A stretch of DNA of 64,000 nucleotides from contig OX465281.1 of assembly GCA_949987705.1 (NCBI GenBank), positions 192,869,112 to 192,933,111 on the forward strand. The letters run 5' to 3'. The notes under the pieces are model-generated. The model was not told the origin of the DNA. It saw nothing but the letters and a program-made list of their open reading frames with translations, and searched no databases. A program made the translations under genes and the position numbers. This stretch comes from Thereva unica. Lineage: Eukaryota; Arthropoda; Insecta; Diptera; Therevidae. Below, in pieces: positions 10,399 through 21,099 of this stretch (positions are counted from its first letter, which is position 1; the number at the start of each line of letters is the position of its first letter).

Positions 10399-10494
10399 AT
10401 GTCAAGAAATCATCGAGCGTGTACAATCCGTGAACTTAATCGGCAAAGAGTACGCCAACATCGTACAGCTTTAAATACAAGAATCAGGTTCTGA
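10399..10494 (+). CDS. Small basic ORF, possible transposase N-terminal remnant
   Basis: 31 codons from ATG (context GCCGAAAATGTC) to TGA, rich in Arg, His and Gln: MSRNHRACTIRELNRQ then RVRQHR and a short tail. It stops exactly where the 25-bp repeat cluster begins. A CAG before GTTCTG near the end could be a former splice donor. It is probably the first coding exon of a lost transposase, kept together with its leader. A chance ORF of this size cannot be excluded. Confidence 0.3.
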   Translation: MSRNHRACTIRELNRQRVRQHRTALNTRIRF

Positions 10495-10700
10495 TAAGGC
10501 ATTCCTGATCAGGTCCAGGTCAGGCATTCCTGATCAGGTCCTGATCGGGCATTCCTGATCAGGTCCTGATCAGGCATTCCTGATCAGGTCCAGGTCAGGC
10601 ATTCCTGACCAGGTCCTGATCAGGCATTCCTGATCAGGTCCTGATACGTTATCTGCATTACATGCCTTGCACTTTCCTGATCAGGCATGCCTGATCGGGT
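10494..10700. repeat. 25-bp palindromic repeat cluster at the right end of the element
   Basis: Several imperfect copies of a unit built of CCTGATCAGG twice plus GCATT, with variants CCAGGTCAGG and CCTGATCGGG. It shares the CCTGATCAGG palindrome with the 61-bp array but has a different period. It lies between the small ORF and the right terminal repeat. Confidence 0.85.
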
Positions 10701-10735
10701 CCTGACCATGTTCAGCAAAAAATTTCTAGTCGGGT

Positions 10736-11938
10736 AAGTTTGCATTTTCTCCTCCCTCTTCATCTTCTTCCATTTCGTATCGTGACTATAGCAATATTAA
10801 TTTAGATCAGCTTTCTGAAGTCGCTGCGGCAATGCGGTGGGATGATATCTATTACACCACTTGTATCGACACTAAAGTTGATCTATTAACTGCTTTTATT
10901 CATCACCTTTTCGATCAGTGTGTCCCTATAGTAACGAGAAGGCGCCAGGTATCTCGCCATTGTCCATGGTATTCCCGTGAAATCCGCGATCTGATAAATC
11001 AGCGTGAGTTTATGTATAGGCGCTATCGCAAGACCAGAATTCCTAGGTATCGCAATGCTTACAAACAATTACGCAACCTAATCACTTGTAAAGTCAAATC
11101 TGCTAAACGGGAATTTTACTCCCGCAAGCTTGATCCCGCTCTAAATTCCAAACAACTTTGGTCCAATATTCGTTCTTTAGGAATTAATACTTCTGTACCC
11201 TCACCTTCTGATGTAGATGTAAATCTTCTCAATGCTTCCTTTATTCAATTTCCTCCCGATAACACACTCTCCTCTCCCACGTACTCCCCTTCATCTAGCT
11301 CACTCAGTACTGATGGTTTCAACTTTCGTTGTGTAGACTCCTGTGAAGTTCTTGAAACATTGCTGTCCATCTCATCTAACAGTATCGGTTGTGATGAAGT
11401 TTCTCCGCGATTTCTTAAGTTACTCTCTCCACTAATTCTGGAAACCATCACTCATATCTTTAATTACTGCGTGACAACTTCACAAGTGCCCCTGATTTGG
11501 AAAAAGTCTGTTGTGATTCCATTACCAAAGAAATCCTGTCCAGTCGACTTAACAGATTATCGTCCTATTAGTATTCTTCCCTTTCTCGCCAAAGTCTTTG
11601 AGAAAATTCTCTTCGGTCAGATCACGCGCTATATTGAATCCAACAATTTCCTTTCTAAACTACAATCTGGCTTCCGTAAAAACCATAGCTGCGAAACTGC
11701 TGTATTGAAGGTAACTTCAGATCTTCGTTCAGTCCTCGATCAGGGTGATGTAGGTTTACTTGTTCTTCTTGATTTCTCCAAAGCGTTTGACTCTGTAGTT
11801 CACTCGCGTTTGCTTTCCAAACTTAGGACATTCTATAATTTTTCTTCTTCTGCCATCAGACTTTTCTCCTCCCTTCTGTCTAATAGGTCACAGTGTGTTC
11901 GTCATAACGGGGTTGCGTCTTCATTCCTACCAGTACTT
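10736..11938 (+). pseudogene. LINE-A reverse transcriptase, N-terminal part
   Basis: Continuous frame from the TA junction. An endonuclease-RT linker with a WYSREIRDLI segment is followed by RT motifs: VIPLPKK, LTDYRPISILPFLAKVFEKIL, LQSGFRKNHSCETA, and the motif A LLDFSKAFDSVVH carrying a catalytic Asp. It is interrupted before motif B by an RTE fragment flanked by ACCAGTACTT. The RT copies element RNA at the nicked target (target-primed reverse transcription). Confidence 0.85.
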
Positions 11939-12282
11939 CGATCGAAGAAGAAATGCAAAAACGTCGACTACGGTGGTTTGGACATGTTTGCCGAATGGAT
12001 GATAACCGCTTGCCACGTAAACTTCTCTGGCGAGACCGTCCTGCAGACTGGAGAATACAGCGATCGGCGCCGAAGAAAACCTGGTTGAAGAATATCGAGG
12101 GTGACTTAAAGAATCAACGATTATCAGTTACCGAGGCTCGAGACACCGCCAAAAACCGAGAAGAATGGAAGCGAATCGTGAATAGAGTTCGGGACCCAGC
12201 GGCACCGACAGCAGCGTATCCGTTGCGGGGACGTCCCGCTCGGACCGCCAGCTAACGGATCAAAGAAGAAGAAAGAAGAAGA
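11939..12282 (+). mobile_element. 5'-truncated RTE-type LINE fragment with 10-bp TSD
   Basis: 344-bp insertion flanked by ACCAGTACTT (11929-11938 and 12283-12292). It encodes the C-terminal tail MQKRRLRWFGHVCRMD typical of RTE-type polyproteins and ends in a purine-rich AAGAAGAAGAAAGAAGAAG tail. Removal restores the RT sequence leading into GVPQGSILG. The same family recurs on the minus strand at 29272, 36701 and 57111. Confidence 0.9.
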
Positions 12283-12290
12283 ACCAGTAC

Positions 12291-13205
12291 TTGTAGGGGT
12301 TCCACAAGGCTCAATTCTCGGTCCTCTCCTTTTCTCCCTGTATGTCAACGATGTTACCTCCGTTATTCAACGCTGCTCATTTCATCTATATGCTGATGAT
12401 CTTCAGTTGTACACCTCGTGTCCTCCTAGTAAAATTAGATCTTGCATCTCAAATCTTAATGATATTCTGTCCCAAATAAATGAGTGGAGTTCTTCCAATT
12501 TTCTCAAATTAAATCCTAATAAGTCCAAAGCACATCCTTAAACGTCCCAATAGATCCCTGGACAATATTCCAAATATCGTCCTTGATAATATTCCTCTTC
12601 CCTTTGTTGAATGTGTCAATAATCTCGGTATTATTATTAATGACAGACTATCCTGCTGCGATCATGTCTCACTTATACTCTCCAAGATCTATGGCACATT
12701 GCGTAAACTTTGGCTCTATGGTAATCTCTTACCACAATATATTCGTGCCAAGCTAGTTAAAACTCTCGTGGTGCCACATTTTCTTTATGGTGCCCTTGTT
12801 TACATTTCTTTTGACTCATCTTGTCGTCAACGTCTTAAGGTAGCATTTAATGATTGTCTACGGTATATTTTCCACTTGAGACGCTCGGATCATGTGTCAG
12901 GCATACATTCTTTATTAGGTCACGACATTTTTCGTCTTCTTGACATCATGGCACTGGTCCTCCTACATAAAGCATTTTATGCTAAAAGTCCTGTATACCT
13001 CTCCGACTTCCTAACTCCTTTACAGTCGTTGAGATCAATAAAATTCCTTATACCTGCTCATTTGTCCCTAATTGGTAGTCGCTCCTTCTTTGTGTATACA
13101 ATTAGACTTTGGAATTGCCTTCCTAACACAATGAAAAGGATAGGCACAACAGCAGCTTTCAGAAAGCAAGCATCTAGTTTTCTCTCTTCCTCATCTTTTC
13201 TTTAG
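12291..13205 (+). pseudogene. LINE-A reverse transcriptase, palm, thumb and C-terminal part
   Basis: Resumes with [19 protein letters not shown] (motif B) and [11 protein letters not shown] (motif C, catalytic YADD), then [10 protein letters not shown] before a frameshift near 12535. It continues in another frame with NNLGIIINDRLS, the thumb, and a 168-aa C-terminal stretch starting MRKLWLYGN that includes AFNDCLRYIFHLRRSDHVS and RLWNCLPNTM, ending at TAG 13203-13205. The catalytic core is intact, but the frame is broken. Confidence 0.8.
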
Positions 13206-13455
13206 TTCTTTTTATTTCCTTTCTATTTTTTCCCCTATCTAACCCTGTTATCTATCCCCTATATTTTTCTTTTCACTTCTACATTATTTATTTAAGGCTA
13301 GTTTAAGTCAGTTTTTTAAGATTTAAATATTTTTTCTTGCCGTTTGTTCTGTACTTTAAAAGATGTAGTTCTTGTGTACTGCCCCAATAAATGTATAATA
13401 AATAAAAAAAAAAATAAAATAAAAAAAGTTATAATACTATTTTTTGTATTATTAA

Positions 13456-13459
13456 CACA

Positions 13460-13500
<41 letters not shown>

Positions 13501-13550
13501 GCGCACATATATATATATATAGGTATATAGGTATATATATATACTCTCTC
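13456..13550. repeat. CA/TA compound microsatellite
   Basis: A run of about 22 AC dinucleotides passing into GCGCGC and then TATATA/GGTATA repeats, just beyond the LINE-A poly(A)-like tail. Confidence 0.95.
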
Positions 13551-14160
13551 GACTTCGTAAACACATCAGCCTATAGGTTAAAACACGCACGGTTTGCAAA
13601 ATATATACGCATTGATATTGTAATATTAAAATATAATTTGCTTTTAAATTTGTTAAAGTTATGACGCGTACACTTGCTAAACACACAATAATGGAGAGAT
13701 TATAACGCGTATGATATATAGATAGTACAATGCGTACTTGCTAAAAATACATAAGCATTTATTATTGTCTGTATAAAATCTCTACTTACCTAACTCCATC
13801 AGCAATATTCGGAACTTGTGCAGAAACACTGTCAGGATTCATTATTGTTATGGCACTTTTCGAAAATGTCAAAAATTTGCAATCACATCAAAAATTTACA
13901 AGTCCTGCGACGATCAAAAGATTGCCACGGCTGCTTTGTTGCACAGACTATAATCAAATTGTTGACTTATCAAAGGGTTTCGGAACACTTTACGCAACCG
14001 TCAAAATTTTCTTAGAACACTTGATTCAAATCAAAAACCAGTCATTGACACTTTCGGTACTACTATACCAAAAAGTGTCGTTACAACTTTTGGTCTTAAT
14101 TTTTTCCGTCTAGCGCCCTTGCGCAACGCGCGATAAGGAAGTTCGTTCCAAAAATTAATG
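13551..14160. other. AT-rich spacer without recognised feature
   Basis: No long ORF with family motifs and no clear repeats in either strand; the short open frames have random-looking composition. Confidence 0.5.
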
Positions 14161-14164
14161 GTCT

Positions 14165-15125
14165 TGGATGTGAAGTATCACGTCCGTATTTTAACGTGAC
14201 AACGTCTATTAATTTGAACGTGACAACGTCTGTTATTACGTTTTGTATTATTTTCTCAATTAATAAATTATATGTATATTTCGAAGCAAATTTTTTTTTG
14301 TGTGCGGGACATTTTCACACGCGCGTCCTATCTTAAACCGATTTAATAGACGTTGTCACGTCAATCATTTTTTTCCCGTGTAGAGGATAAATTAACGAAA
14401 ATTTTGAGCCATTAACCACCCCCTAACATGTATGGGGGCGGAGATATGATTTTTTTTTGTGTGCGGGACATTGTCCGGGACATTTTCACACGCGCGTCCT
14501 ATCTTAAACCGATTTAACGCCCGTCGCACATGCCCACACTCGCATTGGTCGACACGAGCCGCGTGCGAGTGGCAGTATTTGAAACCTATGGCCCAGTACC
14601 GAACTCCGCATTTGCTCTCACGTGTCGATTTCGGCGCGGACATGAGCGTGTAGCGCGTGTCGGCTAGGTGATCGAGACACTAATTTCGAGTGGCAGTGGC
14701 GCGAGTGTTTGCAATGATGAAGGAATTAAATGGAACTGTTATTTCAAGAATGCTAAATTAAAGGATTCTATTTTGAAATTCATTCCTAGACAATCTAAAA
14801 TAGTTTTTGAATTTTGCGTCTGAAAACTCGGAAGTTAATTTAAATTTTCCATGGGTTTCCTTCTGAACATGTAAGAGCCCTTCCAATTTTTTTCAGATGC
14901 TTTCTTTATTAACAAAAATCAAAATAAAAACTCGTTATCATTGTCAGATATTGAACTTAAGTCTATCGCGCTCATCTTGAATGCCACTGACTGATGTACG
15001 ACTCGTGTTAGCAAATGCGGACAAACACGTGTACACCAATGTCAGTGCCACATTACCGCAGTGTCGTGAACGAGTGCGAGTGTGGGCATGTGCGGCGGGC
15101 GTAATAGACGTTGTCACGTCAAAAA
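14165..15125. repeat. Repeat cluster with ACGTGACAACGTCTATTA termini
   Basis: The motif ACGTGACAACGTCT occurs at about 14190 and 14218 on plus and in the opposite orientation at about 14345 and 15105, suggesting nested inverted termini. A segment reading GTGTGCGGGACATTTTCACA through CCGATTTAA occurs twice in direct orientation (about 14299 and 14459). ACGCCCG-CGCACATGCCCACACTCGCA appears at 14516 and inverted near 15090. This looks like one or two MITEs, the second inserted in or duplicated from the first. No coding capacity; superfamily not assigned. Confidence 0.6.
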
Positions 15126-15639
15126 AACAGTTGTATAAAGCAAAATAATAAATTATTTCCAATGTGTGACACATAAAATTTCTTGGTATTTAACGTATTT
15201 TTAAAATTTATCATTACATTTACAAAAACTAATCCCGTTAAAACGGTGGGTGTGCGTACTTATGTACGCGCATTAGAAGTTATACTTCTTTGGCGCGATT
15301 TTAAGACTAATTTTTAATTTGCATACAAATATTTTATTGGATTCTTTCTATTTTCCTGCCTTGGAAGGTGCAAGCATCATGATGCCGACACGCTCAAGGC
15401 TGTCGGTTATACCGTATTCTAATCCTAACTAAAATCACCTGCTAGTGGGCTCATTAGGCCTAATTACAATTATCTTAAAACGGGCTTTAGATACCTCATG
15501 AAATTCTCTTAAGACTGGCTAATTTTCTACCAAAACGTAATGAATGTTAAGCTTTATATGCGTCGCAAACTGGATCAGTATATATTTACCTGATAATATG
15601 TTGGTACTTGTAAGCCTAACTCACTTCTTTTTTGTTTCT

Positions 15640-15960
15640 TTTCCCCTTACCTTCTGATTGAGGAATTTAGCTTCTCCTCCACTTTAGTCAATAGATCAAA
15701 CGATCGTACCATTATTGTCTAAGACCTTCGTCCTTCTTAGCCGTACCTTTAGCTATCGGTTACAGTGCAGCACTTTGCTCGGCTAATCTCCGGCATTCTA
15801 AAAAGATATGGTCTGTGTCCTCTGTCACATTGAGGAATTCCAAGCATTGCGTAGACTCATCTTGACGGTATGCTCTCGTAACTCACCTCTCCATGCTCTT
15901 TCGTGACTCATCCCTCCACGTTTGTTATGAGCCTGTGGGTTCATCGACCTTGGGTAGATT
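15640..15960 (-). pseudogene. Decayed LINE C-terminal zinc-knuckle fragment
   Basis: The minus strand near 15780-15870 reads NVTEDTDHIFLECRRLAEQ, matching the Cys/His knuckle seen at the C-terminus of R1/LOA/I-type LINE polyproteins (pattern C..C....E..H....C..L, first Cys pair degraded). The flanks hold stops and frameshifts. A relative is well preserved at 50180-50260. Low information content limits confidence. Confidence 0.45.
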
Positions 15961-16315
15961 CATTCTATTTCCTTTGCCACTACTGAAACAAACGTCACTT
16001 CTAAATTCTGTTCACTTCCCTAGCTTCTTCTTCTAGTTGTTACTCAATTAAATTCAGCGGGTTAGGGTGATTGATATATGATACGAAGAGTTTTATACAA
16101 AGGACATTAATGTATCGGGCAAATACAGCATCAACGCTTCAGACGTTTGACCGACAACACTCCGAATCTGTCCAAATACCATCGTTGGACGCTTGACATT
16201 GGACATTCGTAGTTCGAGTAGAGGTCATACGATGCGTTCTACTATCAAAAGTTTAACGTTGAAAGGTGCTCACAGCATCGTTTAGAGCCGGTTTTAGCTG
16301 AAAACTAGGATATGT
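15961..16315. other. Spacer, nothing recognised
   Basis: No ORF with family motifs, no strong repeat. Confidence 0.5.
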
Positions 16316-16785
16316 AATTTATTTCCCTCCATAGCCTCAGGGTAAAAACCCCTCACCCATCGACATCGTGAATGGACTTTGGGTACGAATTTTCATATTC
16401 CCATATAATAATAAACTTAATAGCTAAAGGATTGGGGTTGCAATGCTTGCCCTCCATAGCCTCTACCCCTTCGCCTATATCGTCCGCAGGCCGTATCAGA
16501 ACATGAAAATTGGCAGCGTGCAAATTAGGGCATGAGTATTTTTATTGGCTGAGGCTGGTAATGTGAGAAGCAAAGCAACGTGCTGCATGTTCATATCATG
16601 TCTTAAATTTGCAGTAAGCTGCATATTTGATGTTCCGATACAGCCTTTTCACCTCTCAATTTGCAGCACGCTGCTTATTTTAGGTTCTGATAGAGACTCC
16701 AGCAAACCGACCGTAGCTACAGGCCTGGAAGCATCCGGTGCCGGTGCTACATTTGCTGAGGCTATGGAGGGAAATACAATAAATT
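16316..16785. mobile_element. Candidate MITE with TTTCCCTCCATAGCCTCAG inverted repeats
   Basis: AATTTATTTCCCTCCATAGC at 16316 is matched in reverse complement by CTGAGGCTATGGAGGG and following bases at 16756-16785. A third, direct copy of CCCTCCATAGCCTC lies at 16453. Inside, GCAGCACGCTGC-type short inverted repeats also occur. Target duplication not resolved. Confidence 0.55.
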
Positions 16786-16789
16786 TCAT

Positions 16790-19015
16790 GTTTGAGTCAA
16801 CAGCTAAGCGTAAGTTTGGTTTTTCGTGGGCATAGGAAGATTCGTAGTGTTTATTGTGTGCTGTTTGTGGCAAAGTCTAGTAATAGTAAAAATATTGCAT
16901 TCCTTCTCTGATAGCCAGACATAGTCATTTGAAGAACTTTTGCATATAGCTGTTCGCCTTCCACTCATTAACTATATGAAGATGAAAGACTTGTTAATTT
17001 CTAGACTTTGGTCCCGTTAAGCCGGGATTTTGCACATGTGTGTGCTTCAGTATCTTTTACCGTACATATATGTACATATGTAGGTACTAAGGCGACGTAG
17101 CGTGGTGTAAATAAAAACTGAGTGTACACTTAAAGTGAACACTCCTGAGTGAAGTGACTCGTTAAAAGGGAACACTCGATTTAGTGTGAATAAAAATTTC
17201 CTCATTCAATTGCAATTCAATTATGCGAAACTTTGAGATTCAAGTGTTGAAGTGTCAATGTTCTACGTCAAGTAAGAGTCAAAGTAGGCAAAATTTTTAT
17301 ATTTATCGAAAAGCAAAGTAGTACAGATAAAATACAAAAAATAGCGGAAATGATTGGGTACAGGCTGAAACATAGCAGAGAGCTAACTTTTAGGGTTGTT
17401 AATAAGAAGTTATAAAGTCTAGCGATTTTCTACCCCAAGAAGCTCACTTTTTAGAGAGTTTTAGGATCAAAATATCAGTTTTTTGCAGGTACATCTTGAA
17501 TGGTAAGTTTATCGCAAAATAATGTTTACCAAGTTTCTAGATGCGATTATCTCCAAAAAATGTAACTCTTACGAATTGCCATTCGGGAAATATCAATATT
17601 AAAGATTTAAAATAATCATATGCACTCATTCGAAACTAGTATAGGTCATCAGACGTTCAATGAATCCTTTGTTTTTGCACATGCGCTCAACCTAAATGGA
17701 GTCACTCAAGTTTTTGCTCTTGATACTAAATAAAGACTACACATATACCTAAAAGATGAGCCTAAGTATATTGCTTTAAGATAATTAGTAGCCGTGTTTT
17801 TTTAATGAACTATAGTTCTCCCCATACAAATCTCAAGACCCAGGTTTTATCGGGGTCTCTATCGAAGTTTTGGGAAATTTCTCAATTTCCCTTTCTTTCC
17901 GCAATATTGCATACTTAGAGACGTAATTAAGAAATAAAAACAACCGGAAAGTGATGAGAGCAAATTTATAACAAATAATTGATTTTTTAGAAGCATATTT
18001 ATTTTCTAGAGGGGATTTTGTGTTACAGTGTAAAAAATAACACTTAACTTCCGTTTAATTTTAAAATTTTTAACCATCGAAATAGGCGCTTCATGAAATT
18101 TCCTTGTCCTTATTTTAATGAACTCGATAAAAGAACTATGTATATAGCATTGATTATACATTATACTAAGTAGATATGGACAAACGCGAGTCAAATTAAC
18201 TTCAGGCTACGGCACCACGAGCTGGGGGCGCTAGTATCGCAGGATTTTATGCTTCGCTATATATGGTTAGTTTCCGAAATAAACTTTTTCTCGTTTATGT
18301 GAAAGCCCTTTGCGCATTTGAAAACAAAATCAGAAGCTGCGGCTTTGATTTTAGTCGCTGCGGATCTAAAAATAGATTCCTATGCGTCTTTTCCTAGTGG
18401 AAACTCAATCAACTCAGCAATTTTCAAAGTAACAAATTTTAATAAAATGATAGGCATTTAAATTTTTTTTTTACCTATAACCCAAAGAAAATACTAAAAA
18501 TAGATATTGTAGATTTGGTGTTAAATGGCGGGTCTACACAAAAGAGGCTTTTGTCCGTTTTACTTTGATGTTTGAATGAAACAGCCAACGGAATGGACAA
18601 TGTCGACGGAATGTTTATGCGTACATTTCCAGCGGCGGTGATATTGAATACCATGAAAGTCTTTCAATGTTCTACTAATTTATACAAACTAGAGTTTTCT
18701 ATTCTAGATTTTTCCTCGTCTGTGCTTTCTAGTACTAACACTCTCTCTTTAAAGCTGGTCGTTCCAAGCATGCTTATAGCTACACAATATGTCTACATCT
18801 AACGATTCATCTTGACTAATCCATATCACTTTTTTTTGTTATAAGTGTGTTTTAAACTGTCCCAATAAATAATTTCGCGCCCACGAAATTCTAAACCACA
18901 TGTTTTTTTGGTGGGATATCACTCTTGTTTGTTTTAATACATTCTAAAATAAAAAATAAATAATCTTTTGTATAAATATTATGTATTTAATTGTTCATTA
19001 TATTTTTTTACTTAC
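16790..19015. other. Long AT-rich spacer
   Basis: No frame in this stretch carries motifs I recognise. Composition is AT-rich with frequent stops on both strands. It is probably old, decayed repeat or intergenic DNA. Confidence 0.5.
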
Positions 19016-19017
19016 TA

Positions 19018-20149
19018 ACTTCCCAGTTTAGGAAGTTATTGTAATCGGTCCGAAAATCGAAAACGAAAATTTCGACGTATTTACATCTTTCAAGGTCCCA
19101 GGAGCATTTTAAGCAAAAACTTGGGAGGAAGTATGTGTGTGTGTGTGTGTGCGTACGTATGTGGTCATTTTTTCCTGCACGATACCGCGCGAACCAAAAA
19201 AGTTATCGACTTCGTTGAGGTGTCGTTCGAAGCGTATTAACCGAAATATGATCTGAAAATATTTTCATAAAATTCGGGCGAACTGTTTTTTTTTTTTTTG
19301 TTTAAACGACATTTATGATTTTTGTACCTGCACGATACCGCGCGAACTAAACACTATATCGACTTCTTTGAGGTGCCGAAAAAAGAATATTAACGAAGAA
19401 ATGCTCTGAAAAAAATTTCGGTCGGCTTTTTTGTTTAAACAGAAAAACTTCGGCTAATTGTCAGAAAGACCTTAAATTGACAATTTTTTCTAATATCTAA
19501 TAAACTCGATGGAATGAGACCCGTTCTAAACGAAGTGATCTTTTTTGGGTTCTGTACAGCGATAGCCTTCGAACAAAACATCACTTGTCAAAATCCGACA
19601 ACCTTTCAATATCGAGCAAAAATTTCGTTACCCTTTACAAACAGCGCGAATTTTTCAAACCTTGGATTAGCACTTTATGGCGGGGAATTGTTTTCTACGC
19701 GTGATGCAGTTTCCGGAATTTGTGGTTTATCCCGGGATTTCCAGTTGTTACCGCAAAATTGGTTCTTTTTGGTCAAGTCTGACAAGTACTTAACAGTTAC
19801 AGTATTGCTAATATCTCCGGAAAGCTCTGGTATTTCAAAATGAAGTCATTCGCTTCTCAGTTTGTCAACGGCGCTTCAGCACGCTCAATACGAATTTGAA
19901 CACCCGCTTTAGTGCAGCGAACGAAATATGGAGGAAATGTTTGTTTGCTAAAGTTCAGGAAAAACAAATTCTGTTGTGGATTTACTACTATTATAGTTAT
20001 TTGAGCTACCAGTTCTGATACTAGCCAATTTTCCACTAGCGCTAAACGAATAACTATTTTGTAAGAAGTCAGTTTATTCCATCTTCGTTCATCATACTGG
20101 GAAGTTAATCGTGTGGACCGAAGGGGTCAAACCCACATCCCAACTAGTT
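19018..20149. repeat. Interspersed repeat R, copy 1
   Basis: The stretch from about 19168 to 20149 is closely similar to 54583-58142 once the latter's 2.5-kb insertion is removed, so it is a dispersed family. Both copies hold a segment duplicated internally (the phrase TGCACGATACCGCGCGAAC occurs twice) and end alike in CCAACTAGTTT. An ACTTCCCAGT inverted pair with TA neighbours (19016, 20106) may be internal. A 109-aa frame (19514-19843) is partly alignable between copies as FFGFCTAIAF and SLPFTNSANFSNLGLAL, but with indels; coding status is doubtful. Confidence 0.75.
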
Positions 20150-20536
20150 TTATAAGTAGGTACGTAATAACAAAATGCAGGAATTCAAATTAATATTATT
20201 GCCTTTATAAAAAATAAACATAAGATCCTTTCGTGTTTCTCGGCCAAGATTTTTCCTGCACTATGGATTCATTGATCCATAACCAGCCCGATTTTTGTTT
20301 CAACATGCTGATGTAATGACTTTGTTTCTGTATGGAATATAACACTCATGACTTCATAATTTGAACCTCCTATATGCAATTTTGCAGAAGTGACAGCTTT
20401 GCTATCGCCTTGCTCAATTTTAATAAACTTTTTATTATTCAGTTTGAATAATTTTAGTTGTATGATGAGAATAGGTGCTACCAAAATTATTTCCGATTTA
20501 CGAATCTTTTGAGTGTACCACTAACCATTTTTATAT

Positions 20537-21035
20537 GAACACTTTTTGCTAATCATCGAATGCCATCTGGCATCAACAGTGCGAGTAAAAATATATTGAG
20601 GATATACTATATTGTTTGTTGTCTTTTACTTATGATACCCTTTCAATTGATACCCATGTTGAGGGGGTGGTGAAGAAAACGGTAATGCGCCCCCTTTTGA
20701 GATGGCCGCGGTGGATCTAACTATTTATTGACTATACTATATTGCTTATTGTATTCTACTTATCATTCCATTTCATTTGATACCCAGTCGAGGGGGTTGT
20801 GAAGAAAATGGTAATCCGTCCTCTTTAGATGACCGTCCGGGATCCTAACCATATATTGATTATACTACATCGCTTATGGTATTCTACTTATAATACCCTT
20901 TCAATTGATACCCATGTCGATAGAGTGGTGAAGAAATGGTAATCCGCCCTCTTGAGACTCTTACCAGTTTAATATGAACGCTTTTTGTTAATCATCGAAA
21001 TGATAGGAAATGCTATCTGACATCAACAGTGCGGG
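20537..21035. repeat. Three tandem units of about 129 bp between direct repeats
   Basis: Units each hold TATACTATATTGC, TTTCAATTGATACCCATG and GGTGAAGAAAACGGTAAT-like phrases, at about 20599, 20728 and 20858. The block is flanked by copies of a segment containing CATCAACAGTGCG (20570 and 21020). No ORF. Confidence 0.7.
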
Positions 21036-21099
21036 ATTCGACTAACTTATAACGAATATGTCACATTTTTTTAAATTCTTTTATTTAACTTGCATGGTA

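Larger units (their letters stand above)
6571..10734. mobile_element. TA-flanked TIR transposon carrying a 3.4-kb minisatellite
   Basis: 4,164-bp element. The left end is CCCGGCTAGAATTT and the reverse complement of the right end is CCCGACTAGAAATTT. It is flanked by TA on both sides (6569-6570, 10735-10736). Deleting it with one TA makes LINE-A read FLST-KFAFSPP in frame, which fixes the ends. The interior holds the 61-bp array (about 6640-10035), a 450-bp non-repetitive section with a UTR-like T-rich run and a 31-codon ORF, and a 25-bp repeat cluster (10494-10700). No transposase is present, so it is non-autonomous. A 2-bp TA duplication is shared by several superfamilies, including Tc1/mariner; the terminal CCCG does not point me to a named family. 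Confidence 0.85.
6312..13420 (+). mobile_element. LINE-A (CR1/jockey-type non-LTR retrotransposon), interrupted twice
   Basis: 5'-truncated LINE: endonuclease C-terminal half (6312-6568), RT with thumb and C-terminal region (10736-13205), and a pyrimidine-rich 3' UTR ending AATAAATAAAAAAAAAA near 13420. It is split by the minisatellite transposon 6571-10734 and the RTE fragment 11939-12282. Both interruptions leave target duplications whose removal restores the frame. A frameshift near 12535 (after LNPNKSK) shows additional decay. The exact clade is unresolved; motif style fits the jockey/CR1 group. Confidence 0.8.

Noticed and set aside
13316..13686. Open frames across the CA microsatellite on both strands
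   Set aside because: They translate a dinucleotide repeat (alternating Thr/His or Cys/Val) and have no coding signature.
16545..16835. 96-aa frame on plus and its mirror on minus
   Set aside because: It overlaps inverted repeats of a candidate MITE and shows no family motif.
19514..19843. Possible 109-aa protein conserved with 54887-55186
   Set aside because: The two copies align as DNA repeats with frame-disrupting indels; conservation follows from copy number and not from coding constraint.
19016..20107. TA-flanked transposon with ACTTCCCAGT ends
   Set aside because: The second copy of the repeat extends past the right ACTTCCCAGT to CCAACTAGTTT, so this inverted pair is probably internal or accidental.
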